NCBI GenBank assembly: GCA_019096195.1
Contig: JAGTXK010000189.1
Span: forward strand, 186,001-250,000
Source: Boletus sp. NGJ
Lineage: Eukaryota; Basidiomycota; Agaricomycetes; Boletales; Boletaceae
Length of the DNA stretch: 64,000 nt
Direction: 5' to 3'
Part shown: positions 46,687-59,644 of the stretch, one piece after another
Numbering within the stretch: the stretch's first letter is position 1
Layout: each line of letters starts with the position of its first letter
Notes under the pieces: model-generated
What the model was told of the DNA's origin: nothing
Database searches by the model: none
Seen by the model: the letters and a program-made list of their open reading frames with translations, nothing else
Translations under genes and position numbers: made by a program

Positions 46687-49600
46687 TTACACATATGCCC
46701 ACTTGCCCAAGTCTTCCACCCATCTTCTGAGGTCTGCTTTTGACTTGTTCACAAACGTCGTTGCTAGTGTGTCCGAGCCCATGAGAGGCGCTTGTGTCGG
46801 GGGCGTGGGCAGATCAGACACATTCGCGGATTGCGTGAGTATACCAAGCCCAGGTCCCCCTACTTCCGCGAGATACGTTCTAAATATCTCCGACGTAAAC
46901 TTTTCAGATTCGAGGGCGGAGATAAGAGAAGTCAGCTTGCACGAAGAAAAGTCTGTGGATGAGATCGCCCATCAGTTTGCGCATAAAAGCGGAACATGCG
47001 GATATGGAATGGTCAGCGCAGGGGACTGCCGCGTGCGTTGATGCAAGGCAGAAACGAAACAAAGATAGGACAGTGAGCACTGACCCTCTGGTATAAGCGT
47101 CACAGCGCATCCCCCACCTCCCGCACCTGTCAACTTTGTGGCGAGGTTGTATGGATCAGCGCCAGTGATACGTCGCGCAGCCTCCAAGGATGGATGCGAG
47201 ACACGGAGTTGATCTAGGAGTCTGTGGTTTTCATTGATGAGGGTCTGTGGTATGTTGGCATCAGAGACGAGGTTGCAAGTGTGGATGATACAACGGATGA
47301 CGCACCGCCAGGGTCTCCTTGCCCCTAGACCCTGAAAGCACGCTGCTGGCTTTCTCGACTACCCCCTGGATATCGTTCAAGACCTGTTCGACCCTCCCTG
47401 GTTCTTCTACTTTCTGCTTTCCGACACTACCTACGAGTTCTTTCGTGTTTCGAGGAACACGGGTGTCCGTAAGCAGGAAGCGGTGTGAGGTGAACCTGGG
47501 CACGTAGTGGGTAGTCTTGGTGAGAACCGTCGCTCGCCTACCAAGTAGTAGTGATGCACGGTAGAGGACGTACCCTTCAATGGAAACCATTCCTCCTTCC
47601 TTGCCTTCACTCGGAATCGATTTCGTATACAGCAGTCCCCCACCGTATACAGCAACTGAATTGTCGACACCACTGGGGTTGCCATGTAAAATCTTTTCAG
47701 AGAGGAAGGCATAGACATTGACAATGTCCGCGAGAGACTTGGGAAGTCTGTCCAGTTCTTGAAGGGAAGAACTTGAACCAGAATTGGATGGGGAAGGAGA
47801 GATGCGACTGGTGATCAACATGAGCGCAGTCGTTGTACATACCGAAAACGCTGCCGAAGATCCAAGTCCAGCGCCAACGGGTAGAGTAGCACGAACGGTC
47901 AAAGTGAGTGACGGTCTGTAGTCACGATGAACAGAATACGTCATTGAATGCATTCTCTCAAGAGAGAAAACCGTACCTGATTGAGCTTTCAAAGTCCTTG
48001 ACAAACACCATGTAAAGATACAAAAATGCAAGACTGGCCTGGCGTGCATGCGACCCCAATACTTCTGGAAGCGCAACTCTGGAGATTTCCTCAAGAAATT
48101 CGAGATCAAGGGAGACTTCGCTGGCTTGAGACGTGGCTGATCGCAAGATGGAAGGGTGAATGAGTCTGGGACACGATGAACACATAGCGACTCACCAGGA
48201 ACGGCTTGCCAAGGCAGGTTACCTATGTCCCACTCGTACCTGAATCCCCCTTCCTTGTCGCCTGCATCGATGTCTATGAGATGCACGCCGACTCTACGAC
48301 TCGAAGCCCCAAGATGAGGTGTAGCGATAGCATAGCACCGGAGAGATACAGAAGCAGCAAGGGCAGGTACGCCGTACACGACGGCATGTTCTCCAAACAA
48401 GATAACCTTGCCGGGTGAGGAGACGACCCATTGCTTCTCGTGTGGCTGCGGCTTGACCTTTTCGTCTGAGGAAGTCTCGCTCTCCAACGCCAACTTTGCA
48501 ACAGCTTCGCCAATGGTCGTGCGTACCCGTTCGACGCCCTGTGGAGTTCGGCGTACAGCACCCGCATCAATGAGCGCGCGCTCGAGGTCGTCAAGTAGAT
48601 CTGTAGGATCTTCAATTCCGACGCAAAGGCGGATAAGATCTTCTGGGAGACCACGCGCTGCGCGTGTTGCCGCAGGGATGGAAGCATGTCTAGTGAAATT
48701 TGCTCACGTGACCGTAAAAGGACGGGAAGTAACATACGACATGGCACAGGGCATACTGATCAACGAATTGACGCAGCCGAAGCTGACACTGACGGCCCAC
48801 AACCGTGTACCGGCGACGATGCGTTCGCTGACGTCCTTGTTGCCTGTAGTAAAACTCAAGACTGCACCATAACCAATGGAGATGCGTTCATGAATATCAC
48901 GGTTGGGATGATTGGGGAGGCCGGGATAGAAAGTTGGGAAACCGAGGGAATAAAGGTAGTTTGCGACAATGGTTGCGGTTTGTGATTGTTGTGAGAGGCG
49001 GAGTGAGAGCGTTTTTGTTCCTCGAAGGAGAAGGAAGCAGTCAAAAGGAGTGAGAGCATTACCAGTTGCATTGATAGTAAAGGCGATTTTCTGAGTTGGT
49101 GGAAGTGAGCAGGAATGGTACCACGGAAAGTGAAATTACCTTTGCAATGTCGTCCCTGTTGCAAGTGATGACGCCAGCCATGAGGTCGTGATGACCGGAC
49201 AAGTATTTTGTAGCACTGTCGTAGACAATGTCTGCACCGTGTTCGAGGGGCCGCTGCAGTGCGGGGCTCATCATGGTGTTATCTACGACGACGAGGGCAT
49301 CTGGACAGCGTTCCTTGACGTCCTTTGCGATGCTGGCCAGGTCAACGATCTTGAGGAGGGGGTTCGTCGGAGATTCGAGAAGGACCATGGCGATGTTATT
49401 CTTGGTATGGAGGAAGGGGGTGAGGGTGGAAGGGTCGGTCGTGTCGACGTGGTATACAGTGATGCCTTGGTGGGTCTGGAGGTATGAAAGGAGCCGGTTT
49501 GTGCCGCCATAGAGGTCATCGCCTGCGATGATGGCATCAGCAGGTTTGAGGACACGGAGGATGGTGTCGAGGGCCGCCATGCCCGAGGATACGGCAAAGG

Positions 49601-49929
49601 CATGGGCTGCGGAAGATATCTTTGCGATATGATGCTCTGTGGTGGGAGGATGAGTGTGGGATGAGGAAATGACAGAAAGACAGACCGAGATGGGTGCGAG
49701 TTGGGTTCCCGCTGCGAGAGTAGTCGTACTCGCCGCTGATGCCCTTGAAAGTGGCGCTCTGGTATATTGGGACGGACGATGCACCATACTGGTCCTTGTG
49801 GTCTGGGTTCTCGACGGTCGCGCAGAGGGTGGAGAAGCGGTAGGGCTGGCGGGGTCTGCAGGGCGAATCTGGCTCTGGAGTGGGGAGCTCGACGGGGTGG
49901 ACGATGTCGAGAAGCTTTGGGAAGGACAT
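46687..49929 (-). CDS. In-frame fusion: cystathionine beta-lyase (N-terminal) and mevalonate kinase (C-terminal)
   Basis: Two enzymes in one frame. The N-terminal half is a PLP enzyme of transsulfuration (cystathionine to homocysteine). It starts MSFPKLLDIVHPVELPTPEP and shows SGEYDYSRSGNPTRTHL, SGMAALDTILRVLKPAD and the PLP lysine in DSATKYLSGHHDLMAG. It continues with SFGCVNSLISMPCAMS and, after an intron, LPEDLIRLCVGIEDPTDLLD. With no stop, intron or ATG the same exon (48196-48689) runs on through a charged linker (KLALESETSSDEKVKPQPHE) into SSPGKVILFGEHAVVYGVPA. That is the start of mevalonate kinase, which makes mevalonate-5-phosphate for sterols and other isoprenoids. Its GHMP motifs PVGAGLGSSAAF and KLTGAGGGGCAVTL are intact, and the stop is at 46687. 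I checked the junction frame base by base. Separate products would need internal initiation or an unseen 5' exon. Confidence 0.85.
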
Positions 49930-50004
49930 CGTCGTCGTCAGGAGTGAGCGGATGTCGCAGTGGGCATAACTGATCGCACCATTTCCTCACGTGACAGAGT
50001 CATC

Positions 50005-50682
50005 ATGCCGAGAGCGACGACAAGGGACCACCGTGAGCATCGTTCATAAAGACTTGCTCAGCGTTGGCCACGTCGAGCTCACATCGCCGTAGCGGACAGA
50101 CACACAAAACAAGTCCTCGCACCCGATGTGATTGCAAAGCGCACAAAGCGACATCTCGAGGAACTCGAGGTCGGTCGGATTTGTCCTCCCTAAAGCTGTC
50201 TAACCAAAGCGTTGTCTAGCGCACAAACTATGCCGCCTCATCGCTGCTGAACGAACCCGACTCTGATCCCGAAGGGTCTTCGAGCCAGAAATCAAAGTTC
50301 CGGGCAAGACAGACGGTGATTTCGGACAAGCGGACGTTCCCCACCGTTAACGCAGCCAAGAAGAAAAAATCAACGATGAACGTGCGCACGGCGATCCTGT
50401 ATCGGAAAGGACTCGCTGCGTTGATTGACGAGAGCGTGAGTGGCGCTCGCCCGACCCCGACCAACGCTGACACAACCACACCAGGGCCTCGCGTCTCTCC
50501 CGCCAACGCAGCCATCGTATCTGACCGCATCTGCACCGGCATCGCCGGTCCCGCCGCGGATGCTCTGCTCGGTGTGTGGCTACAAGGGTGCGTACCGGTG
50601 CAAAAAGTGTGGGATGTCGTACTGTGATCTGCGGTGCGGGGGTGTCCATGAGGAGACGAGGTGTGAGCGACGGGTGGTGTAG
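50005..50682 (+). CDS. VPS71: HIT-type zinc finger protein, SWR1 complex subunit Vps71/ZNHIT1
   Basis: Subunit of the SWR1 chromatin remodeller that deposits H2A.Z. From ATG 50005: MPRATTRDHP, a short intron, HIAVADRHTKQVLAPDVIAK then RTKRHLEELE, another intron, and RTNYAASSLLNEPDSD. A basic block VNAAKKKKSTMNVRTAILYR matches the family. The C-terminal HIT zinc finger is complete: CSVCGYKGAYRCKKCGMSYC ending in DLRCGGVHEETRC, with stop at 50682. It is small, as expected. The ATG is 75 bp from that of the divergent CBL-MVK gene, and LYS20 follows 110 bp downstream on the same strand. Confidence 0.9.
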
Positions 50683-50792
50683 CGGGCCGGATGTAATTAC
50701 AGTCAATGACTCGATATGATCAATTTTTTCAATAACTCGTTCCAAGTTTCGTCCCCATCTTTCTTTATCTCCTCCATCTCCCTCCTGTATAC

Positions 50793-52648
<1,856 letters not shown>

Positions 52649-52925
52649 GTCATCTGTCTAGGTTGCTCGAACCCCGAGACCCTTGGATAAAAGCAAACGC
52701 ACAAAAGCAACATGCGATCGCAATATGTATCCGGTATCTACTGGGGGGCGATGTAAGTTGATGTACGAATTCGTACATGATGATTGTCGATCTGGCGATG
52801 TGGGCGTTAGTGTGCAAAGAACCTAGTGAGTTTCGACACACCCACATCAAGTCAATGTATTAGGACAATGCTGGTCACCAGACTACGAAGAGACAGCTGT
52901 TGACACTGCTGCGTTCAATATATAC
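52649..52925. other. LYS20 3' region, no feature
   Basis: Short stop-rich sequence downstream of LYS20. No gene recognised. Confidence 0.4.
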
Positions 52926-53335
52926 TTAGGGCTGTGGTATATGCAGCTCCGACCGTATCTCAGGAACAAATGAGATCCACCTGTCGCCGAGGTAATTCGT
53001 ATCAAGAGATATATCACCGAGCGTTTCAGCCGTTGTCGAGTGGTATAGAGTAAATTCGCCGATCATGACAGGATAGTCCGACCTCGGTGTGTTCATGCCC
53101 CCTGAAATCCACGGTAACAGATAAAATCGAAACCATCTGAAAGACCCGCCATCAAGGAGGTAGATCCAGATGGAAAGGCGAACTGGAGCATCCTGACCTC
53201 AATGTTCCAACCAGCAGTTCTACCTTCGGATCGCCAACGAATGCCGCCAACGTTCACGAGAAAAGGGGGTCAATCACCATACTTGAAAAGGTACGCACTG
53301 ATTGGGGATGACTGGATTATCGATGTCACTCGGTA
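52926..53335 (-). pseudogene. Unidentified coding-like exons downstream of RPB5 (fragment or small gene)
   Basis: Two minus-strand open stretches look coding: NVGGIRWRSEGRTAGWNIEV then RMLQFAFPSGSTSLMAG (about 53255-53140), and GMNTPRSDYPVMIGEFTLYH ... RWISFVPEIRSELHIPQP ending at a stop at 52926. They join in frame through a plausible 46-nt intron (gtcttt..tttcag). An upstream piece near 53300 (IDNPVIPNQ) may belong too. I find no start codon before the RPB5 stop at 53405, so the gene is either truncated or misread. The composition is beta-strand-like. No family recognised. Confidence 0.35.
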
Positions 53336-53404
53336 TTCGCTTCCTACATTACAAGAATCTTAAAACAACTGTGAGAACGAAGAACAACAAGATGGGACAC
53401 GTCC

Positions 53405-54305
53405 TTAGAAACATATACGGTAACTCGCATACCGCCCGCTCGTCTCGCTGGGACGTGTGATTTTGACTACTTGGCCGCGTCGAAGGCCATAGTACCGGGC
53501 GACAGGATCTGCCAACTGAATGCGAGGAAGTTGCGTTTCCTTCAGTCGACTGAATCATGACTACCTCAGCATACAGATCGCTGATGGAAAGTAGAACATA
53601 CTATTTTAGGAGTAATTGTTTCTTTTGTTCTGGTGTAAGGACTTCATGCCGAGGAACCAGAGTGTGATGAGTGATGTTGACAAGTAGATCAGCTTCGGAG
53701 AACTCCTCAAGCCGGTATTGCTGAGACATCGCCGCAATGACCTAGAGAAACAATAAGGCAAAGGTCAAATTTGGCGACCTAATGTGAAGGTTCCAAGATT
53801 CACTTTTCGCGCCGACGGTGTCATGTTGCCCGGAAAGATGATGATTCCCCTTTGGATGGACTTCTCCTCAAGGATACCGACTAGTCTTTCGGTTAAGTGA
53901 GTGCTTGAATATGATGACTTGCAATGGCGCGTACTTTCGCATCGTTTTGACACCAACACTCCTTTCGTCAGAGAAGAATATGAATATCTGGTCGGCCGGG
54001 TTATCTCGTGAGTTGGTAAAGAAATTGAGTTGATTTCGGCTGCGGGCCCCGTCAGCTCCTTTGCGGTCCAATAGCCCGGATGTGCCACGCACTCTACGCT
54101 CCCACCGCTATTTGCGTAGTGTGCTCTGAAGGTAGTGAGGTCCATGTTAATTTCTTCGTCAGAGACTTGGTATCCCTAGCTCAATGAAACTTTTCAGTGA
54201 GATTTCTGCATGACACGGGATATGAAGTCGACGAACTCTGTCCTTGACGAGTTCGTGTACCGTCCGGTTGACTTTCCACAGTTTTGCAGTCTCGTCTTCT
54301 GCCAT
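53405..54305 (-). CDS. RPB5: RNA polymerases I, II and III shared subunit RPABC1 (Rpb5)
   Basis: Shared subunit of all three nuclear RNA polymerases. From ATG 54305: [20 protein letters not shown] then KDR, an intron, [20 protein letters not shown]. Further exons give [33 protein letters not shown], and [20 protein letters not shown] then MTPSARK. Next is [20 protein letters not shown] followed by [20 protein letters not shown]. The C-terminal assembly domain is [20 protein letters not shown] then [20 protein letters not shown], ending ASYRICF at 53405. Both the fungal jaw domain and the conserved C-terminal domain are complete. Five short introns. The ATG is 63 bp from the divergent SWD2 start. 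Confidence 0.94.
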
Positions 54306-54368
54306 GGTTTGAAGTACAAGTGGTGTTCAAACTCAGCCATAAAGTGATCTACATATCTTTACCCTCGT

Positions 54369-55731
54369 ATGGCACCACCAACAGCAACCACCAATGGCGC
54401 GACACCTTCGACAATACCGCTTTCCAATGCACTAATGGTGTGTTCTAGTGTTATCTGTGACCTTAACGCGCTGTGACCGCAACGGTTTGCAGACCAAGTT
54501 CAAGCCCGCTAAAATCTTCAAAGGCGCTGTAGAACCCACACCACCTCCAACGCCCGGGGGTAGTTCGAGAGTGAATGCTGGTCCACGACATATTACTGCA
54601 ATCACCTTTGATGACAGAGGTGATCAAGTCCTGACCGCATCGGAAGATGAGACCTTTCGGTTATATAGCTGTAAGACGGGCAAGCAAGTTATCCTCGTCG
54701 TGAGCTCTGGTGCAGTGCATCGTTGACCTGAGTTGTAAACAGACACCTGAAAACATTGTATTCGAAAAAGTATGGAGTTGATCTCCCTCGTTTCACCCAC
54801 AAGAACACGACTGTCGTACATGCCTCTACCAAGGAAGACGACACTATACGGTACCACTCCTTGCACGACAACAAATATTTGCAGTATTTCAAGGGACATA
54901 AACAACGTGTAATATCACTTGAAGTGTCGCCCGTGGACGACGGATTCATGTCCGGTTCCATGGACAAAACAGTTCGTCTCTGGGACCTTCGCGTGCCTAC
55001 CTGTCGCGGGTTACTGAACATCCCTGCCGCCCCAGTGATTGCATACGACACCTCTGGGATTGTCTTTGCAGTAGCAGTCAATCATTATTCGCGAATCCTG
55101 TTGTATGACCAGGCGAATTACGACAAAGCACCTTTCCTGACCATCACACTCGAGGATCCGACTTTGGCTCTCATCAGCTACCCTCCTCGGCCAATCTACA
55201 TGACATCGCTCGCTTTCTCCTCGAATGGCAAGTATATTTTGGTGGGCTGTTCAGGCGACGCACACTACATCATTGATGCGTTTGAGGGCCATCTCCTCGC
55301 CAAATTAGAGGGTCGCGTTGGGCTCGAACGTCGACGTATGGACACTGCTCAGAGCATAGATCCTGTCAGAGGCAACAGCGGAGAGGAGGTCTCGTGGACA
55401 CCCGACAGCAAATACGTCATAAGTGGGAGCCTCGACGGGCGGATTGCAGTTTGGGATGTGCAGAACCTGCCCACACGCTCGGGCCAAGTGGATCTCAAAG
55501 TCCCACCAATGCGTCTCCAGCCCCTGGCGAGCTTAGACGGACACCCAGGTCCTTCCAGATGCGTACGTTTTAATCCACGGTTAGCAATGATGGTTACTGC
55601 AGGCGCAGAATTGGTATGTTAATTTTACGTCTTCGAGTAGACGTGGCGCTGATTATCCCCAGGCTTTTTGGTTACCGGACCAGTCAGCGGACAACGAAGA
55701 GGTGGCTAAGGAACTACTCCGGAAGAAGTAG
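54369..55731 (+). CDS. SWD2: WD40 protein Swd2 (COMPASS / CPF subunit, WDR82)
   Basis: Beta-propeller subunit of the Set1/COMPASS H3K4 methyltransferase and of the cleavage and polyadenylation factor. Exon 1 is MAPPTATTNGATPSTIPLSN then ALM; after an intron TKFKPAKIFKGAVEPTPPPT. WD repeats include ITAITFDDRGDQVLTASEDE, TTVVHASTKEDDTIRYHSLH, DNKYLQYFKGHKQRVISLEV, and GFMSGSMDKTVRLWDLRVPT. Later come SWTPDSKYVISGSLDGRIAV and ARLAMMVTAGAEL-like RFNPRLAMMVTAGAEL. After a last intron it ends AFWLPDQSADNEEVAKELLR then KK at 55731. Length and repeat layout fit the family. Confidence 0.92.
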
Positions 55732-55934
55732 AATTTATCATCAACAGGTCATTTCTTTGCCGCGTGGACCTTCGGGGATTGTGTGCTTGTGTGCTCGTCG
55801 GCTGCATGCACCATCAGACTAGTGAATGTAGTAGTATGTCATTTGCGTTCAACCATTCCGAATGCACCAAAGCATCTGAATAAAGCCTGAATCGACCAGC
55901 GACTGGTAAAAAGTACATATTAGAGGAGGGGTTT

Positions 55935-57825
55935 TCAAGTTGTAGACAACTTCGCAAGTGAGATCTGGTTCGTCGCGACGTTGGTAGAAAAGTATGCGTT
56001 CTTCAAGAAAACGTCCCCAACCTGAGCACTTCATTAAGGGTCGTCGTCCGAGAAGGGAAGGACAAGCATCACTCACCAACCACTCAGTGGCAGCTCCGAT
56101 TTGTTGAGGTTGAATTCCAGCGGTGCAGCTACCAGTGGGGTTATTTGGATCAACAGGCAGAACCGCAAGGTCTCTGGGGTCGATAGCGAACGATGCGTTC
56201 CCGAAAGAAAGAGCGAGGCTCGCTTGGGTGGTACAAGGAATCGTGCATTGCTGCGTATCGCACGTACCACCGAGGCTCTGCATAACTTTTTGTGCGTCCG
56301 AGGGAGGCGCAATAATAAGGGTGGTACCCGTGTCGAGGATAGCAGTGCGTCCAGTAAGACCGGCACTAGTACCATTGGCTGTGATGGCGTCCATTGCACC
56401 CTCCCAGAATCCTCGGGTGTTGACGTTGGGGATAGTAACAAGGGTGTTTGCGACGAACTTGGTAGCATCAAGCCCACCAAAGGTGACTTCTCCATCATTA
56501 AGCTGATCACCAAGACGTGGAATCTTGAAGGAGGCAATTGGAGACTTGATGAGCTTGTTTGCCGCCAGCGATTCGACTGGAGTAAGAGCTTTCTCCTGGG
56601 ACAATGTCTGTGCAGGCGAGATGTGAGTTGTGGAGATACAGACACAGCGGGACGAGCTCACCGACTGAGCAAGTCCCATGAGGCCATCAAAAGGTGTAGT
56701 GTCTGAGGCAAACTGGATCGACTCTGCAGATGCAACGCCGAATGTATGGTTTTGCAATTCCAAACCTGCAATATTGACATTATCCTGGCAGAGGACACCT
56801 TGGACTGCCCCTGATCCGTATGTGACTTGGAACTGTTGGGTGCTTTGCACGAACGAGCTAGAGCTTTGTGCACCAAGAGTGGTATGGTTGCCCTGGAATG
56901 ATGTCACCACAAATCATATAAAAGTGAATATCTTTCAACTTACGCAGCCACCTTGCTGAGATTGACAGTTCTCACCAGCAACCCCTGCGAGTCGGTGTTA
57001 GCTAGGGTTGCAAGACGACGGCAATAAGTGACCTACAGAAATCAGCACTACCCGAATCCATAAGCAGTTGGAAATCCCGTGGAGGTGTCCCAATCTGGAT
57101 GGTAGCAAGGTATCCAACATCATCGGCTCTAGCGTGCGTGAGTGGGAAACCAACATTCAATCTTCTTCAGTTGAAGGACGAAGTCCAACTTACTCGATAT
57201 TCAATCCAAGAGAGTCGTTTGCGGTAGGTAGTTTGGCGACCGTAACACCACCACTCGTCGCCGCTTGTATGTCGAGTGGGGAAACGCCAGTGTTAGTGCT
57301 GTTACCTGCTGTCGCACCTCCGGCGGTGGTGGCGTTTCCGGTGCCCGTGATACCATTGCCCGTGGTACCATTGCTAACTACCGCAGCAGCGGCCAGACCA
57401 GTCCTGTAATACCTTCTGCTGAAGTTGGAGCCTTGGATCGCCGCAGCTGCTCCAGAACGCGACCCAGGTCCGCTCTCCAGCAGATACAGTCTCTTGTGCA
57501 GCTCGGAGCGGAGGGCATACTCTGATGGCTCCTCGCGCCCTGTCATGCGAGCGAGACGCCTGGAACCTCGGTTGATGTGTTGTTGTAGAAGCTGTCAGAT
57601 CACCAAATAAGTTGGGGTGACGAAGAACGGGACGAGCGGGACAGGGGGACTTACAACTTGGGGGTGGAGGTCTACGCCACGTGGAATGTGAAGACGCTTG
57701 AGGGGCATGGTAACCATCCCGGAATTGCTTTGGAGTTGACGCCGTGCGCGGGCTGGAATGGCATCTGCTGGCGTGGAATTCAAGAGGCACGCTAAGAGGA
57801 GCAAAGTGAACAAAAATGACTTCAT
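55935..57825 (-). CDS. Secreted aspartic protease (pepsin family A1, polyporopepsin-like)
   Basis: Extracellular acid protease. ATG 57825 opens a signal peptide (MKSFLFTLLLLACLLNSTPA). A propeptide follows (MPLKRLHIPRGVD ... HINRGSRRLARMTG) with a Ser/Gly/Thr/Asn-rich stretch around 57240-57380. The mature enzyme begins near NDVGYLATIQIGTPPRDFQL. The first catalytic motif is LLMDSGSADFWVG and the second AILDTGTTLIIAPPSDAQKV. Also seen are YGSGAVQGVLCQDNVNIAGL, TPFDGLMGLA and GEVTFGGLDATKF. Two cysteine pairs (CDTQQC..C and SCTAG) and GDVFLKNAYFSTNVATNQIS end at the stop at 55935. Several short introns. Both aspartates are present, so it should be active. Confidence 0.92.
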
Positions 57826-58415
57826 GATTGATCGGAGTGGGAGCAAAAGACAATGTGTTTTGTAAGTTAACTAGCGGCACTGGGATGAGAGGAATCGTGA
57901 GTCGGCCAGCGACTGTAGAGTGAGCGCGATCGTAAAGGAGAGAGATGGCACCTGGGGACCCGGTTTGTACACAGTTGGGGAGGAGTGATAGAGCGACAGA
58001 ATCAGTCGCATTGTCTTATATATACTCTGAAATGGACCTAGCGGATATGTTATATGTGGTTACGTAAGATTTGGTCGGAGCGCAGTAACATGACAATACT
58101 TTTTATGCGTTACCTTGTCGACAAATGTCTTAAAAAAGTACATTGAACATGTTGCACAACCTCGGAGTCACTTTGCTCCAAAATACTTTCGGTGTGAATT
58201 TGCAGCTCAGCACTGGCCAGACAATGTTGCGTAGAAACAGATTGATTTGGTATCGTGTCACAATATTTCGAGCCTGAATTCATAATCTGATCGGTTGTGA
58301 TGGAGGAACTCGACTTTAGTGACACAATAAACTAGCTGCGCTTGTCAGAGACGAAGCACCCTCCAACCAGTTACACGCACCTCGTTGGTACAAATGAGTA
58401 ACTGAAAAAAAAAAA
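57826..58415. other. Intergenic region upstream of the aspartic protease
   Basis: 590 bp between the protease start and the end of the hydratase/isomerase gene, both minus. It should hold the protease promoter; a TATA-like tatatatac lies near 58019-58027, about 190 bp upstream of the protease ATG. No gene recognised. Confidence 0.4.
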
Positions 58416-59504
58416 CTACAGCTTAGCTGGCATTTTTGGATTTGGCAGCGTATGCTCGCGCGCGTCCAATTGGACAGCCTCCAAGCAATCCTTGTATAGG
58501 AAGGTCTTGATCGCGCCCCACACACCCTCTTTGGGTAAAGTCGAAACCTCTGTTGCGAGCTTTGTAGCTTCCTTTAATACAATCTCGGTCCCGAGTTCGA
58601 CGCTCGTTCCGCTGCAATTTGCAAGACGATCTACGATGCCTGCTGCGTGTGCTTCAGTTGGTGTGAAGCGGTGCCCTTCAAGAGCGATACGTCGCCGAAG
58701 AGATGCGTCGGATACCTTGGCATTAAGGATGGCGGCAAGCGAGAGGGGCCAAGGTGCACCGAAGTGGACCTGGAAGAATGATCGTATTAGGGGTATTTCA
58801 CCGAGTCACAACCGATAACAGAAGTGGATAGGAGGTAAATAATACCTCGTTCATGCATAACCACGCCCGCCTTCTGCTTCCGTCAGTCATGACCCGGTAG
58901 TCACAACAGAGGGCCAGCATAAAGCCAGCCGCAAAGCAGTGACCATTTATGGCTGCGATGATAGGAACTTGGCACGGGTGAGCATCAGTACATGGAGGGA
59001 GATAGAGAACACACTAGGAAAAGTCAGCAGGCGTGCAAAGAGTGGGTTTGCGGTATCTGGTGTAGTATAAAATCTGTATAGTCAGAAGATAGCAAAGGTG
59101 CCTGCACAGACCAGTGAAAAAGCCGGGATTGTTCTTTACGCTGTCGTACTGAAAGCCATTGCTGAAGAATTTGTCTTGACTACGTTTCCCCACGATTATA
59201 AGAACACCTTCTCCAGCGATGGATTTTGGTGCGGGATGCCGATTGCCTGTGAGGGCGATAAGCCTGTTGTTTGTCCAGTGTTGCTCGACCATGTCCAATG
59301 CGGGCCGGAGTGCATCATCGATCAAACGTGCAGTGAGTCTGGAGTCCTCTCCGTTGTGCAACTCGATTATCCATAAACCATCCTGAGCTGCAAAGAGCGC
59401 TCATTTTCGCGCATCAGAGGTAAACCGAAGAAACGCTCACGGTAAGTGATGGTGAGGAGAGGCTGGGACGTGGGGAGAGAAAGAGGAAAGTCGAAACGAG
59501 CCAT
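58416..59504 (-). CDS. Peroxisomal enoyl-CoA hydratase/isomerase family protein
   Basis: Crotonase-fold enzyme, probably a delta3-delta2 enoyl-CoA isomerase for beta-oxidation of unsaturated fatty acids. ATG 59504 gives MARFDFPLSLPTSQPLLTIT; an intron follows, then DGLWIIELHNGEDSRLTARL. The oxyanion-hole region is IIAAINGHCFAAGFMLALCC followed by DYRVM. Later exons are WLCMNE, VHFGAPWPLSLAAILNAKVS, and RRRIALEGHRFTPTEAHAAG then IVDRL. Read in the frame that continues from GVWGAIKTFLYKDCLEAVQL, the protein ends in PKMPAKL at 58416, and AKL is a type 1 peroxisomal targeting signal. The precise reaction is inferred from the fold and signal. It is divergent from the IRC22-like gene, 140 bp away. 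Confidence 0.85.
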
Positions 59505-59644
59505 ACATAGTACATACTTGAGCTAGTTTGATCAAGGCTGCTACCTGGTCATGTGACCGCTAGACAAACCTGCCCTGAGTCGGATGGCCCTGGACGTGGC
59601 TGGTGTGAGTACTACCAAGTCTACTTGGTCTTGTATTTTCTAAA

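Noticed and set aside
46391-47041. 216-codon plus-strand frame near the mevalonate kinase end
   Set aside because: It is mostly antisense to the last kinase exons and shows no recognisable protein features.
48274-48747. 157-codon minus-strand frame over the lyase/kinase junction
   Set aside because: It is out of phase with both enzymes and has no family features; it is a shadow of the fused frame.
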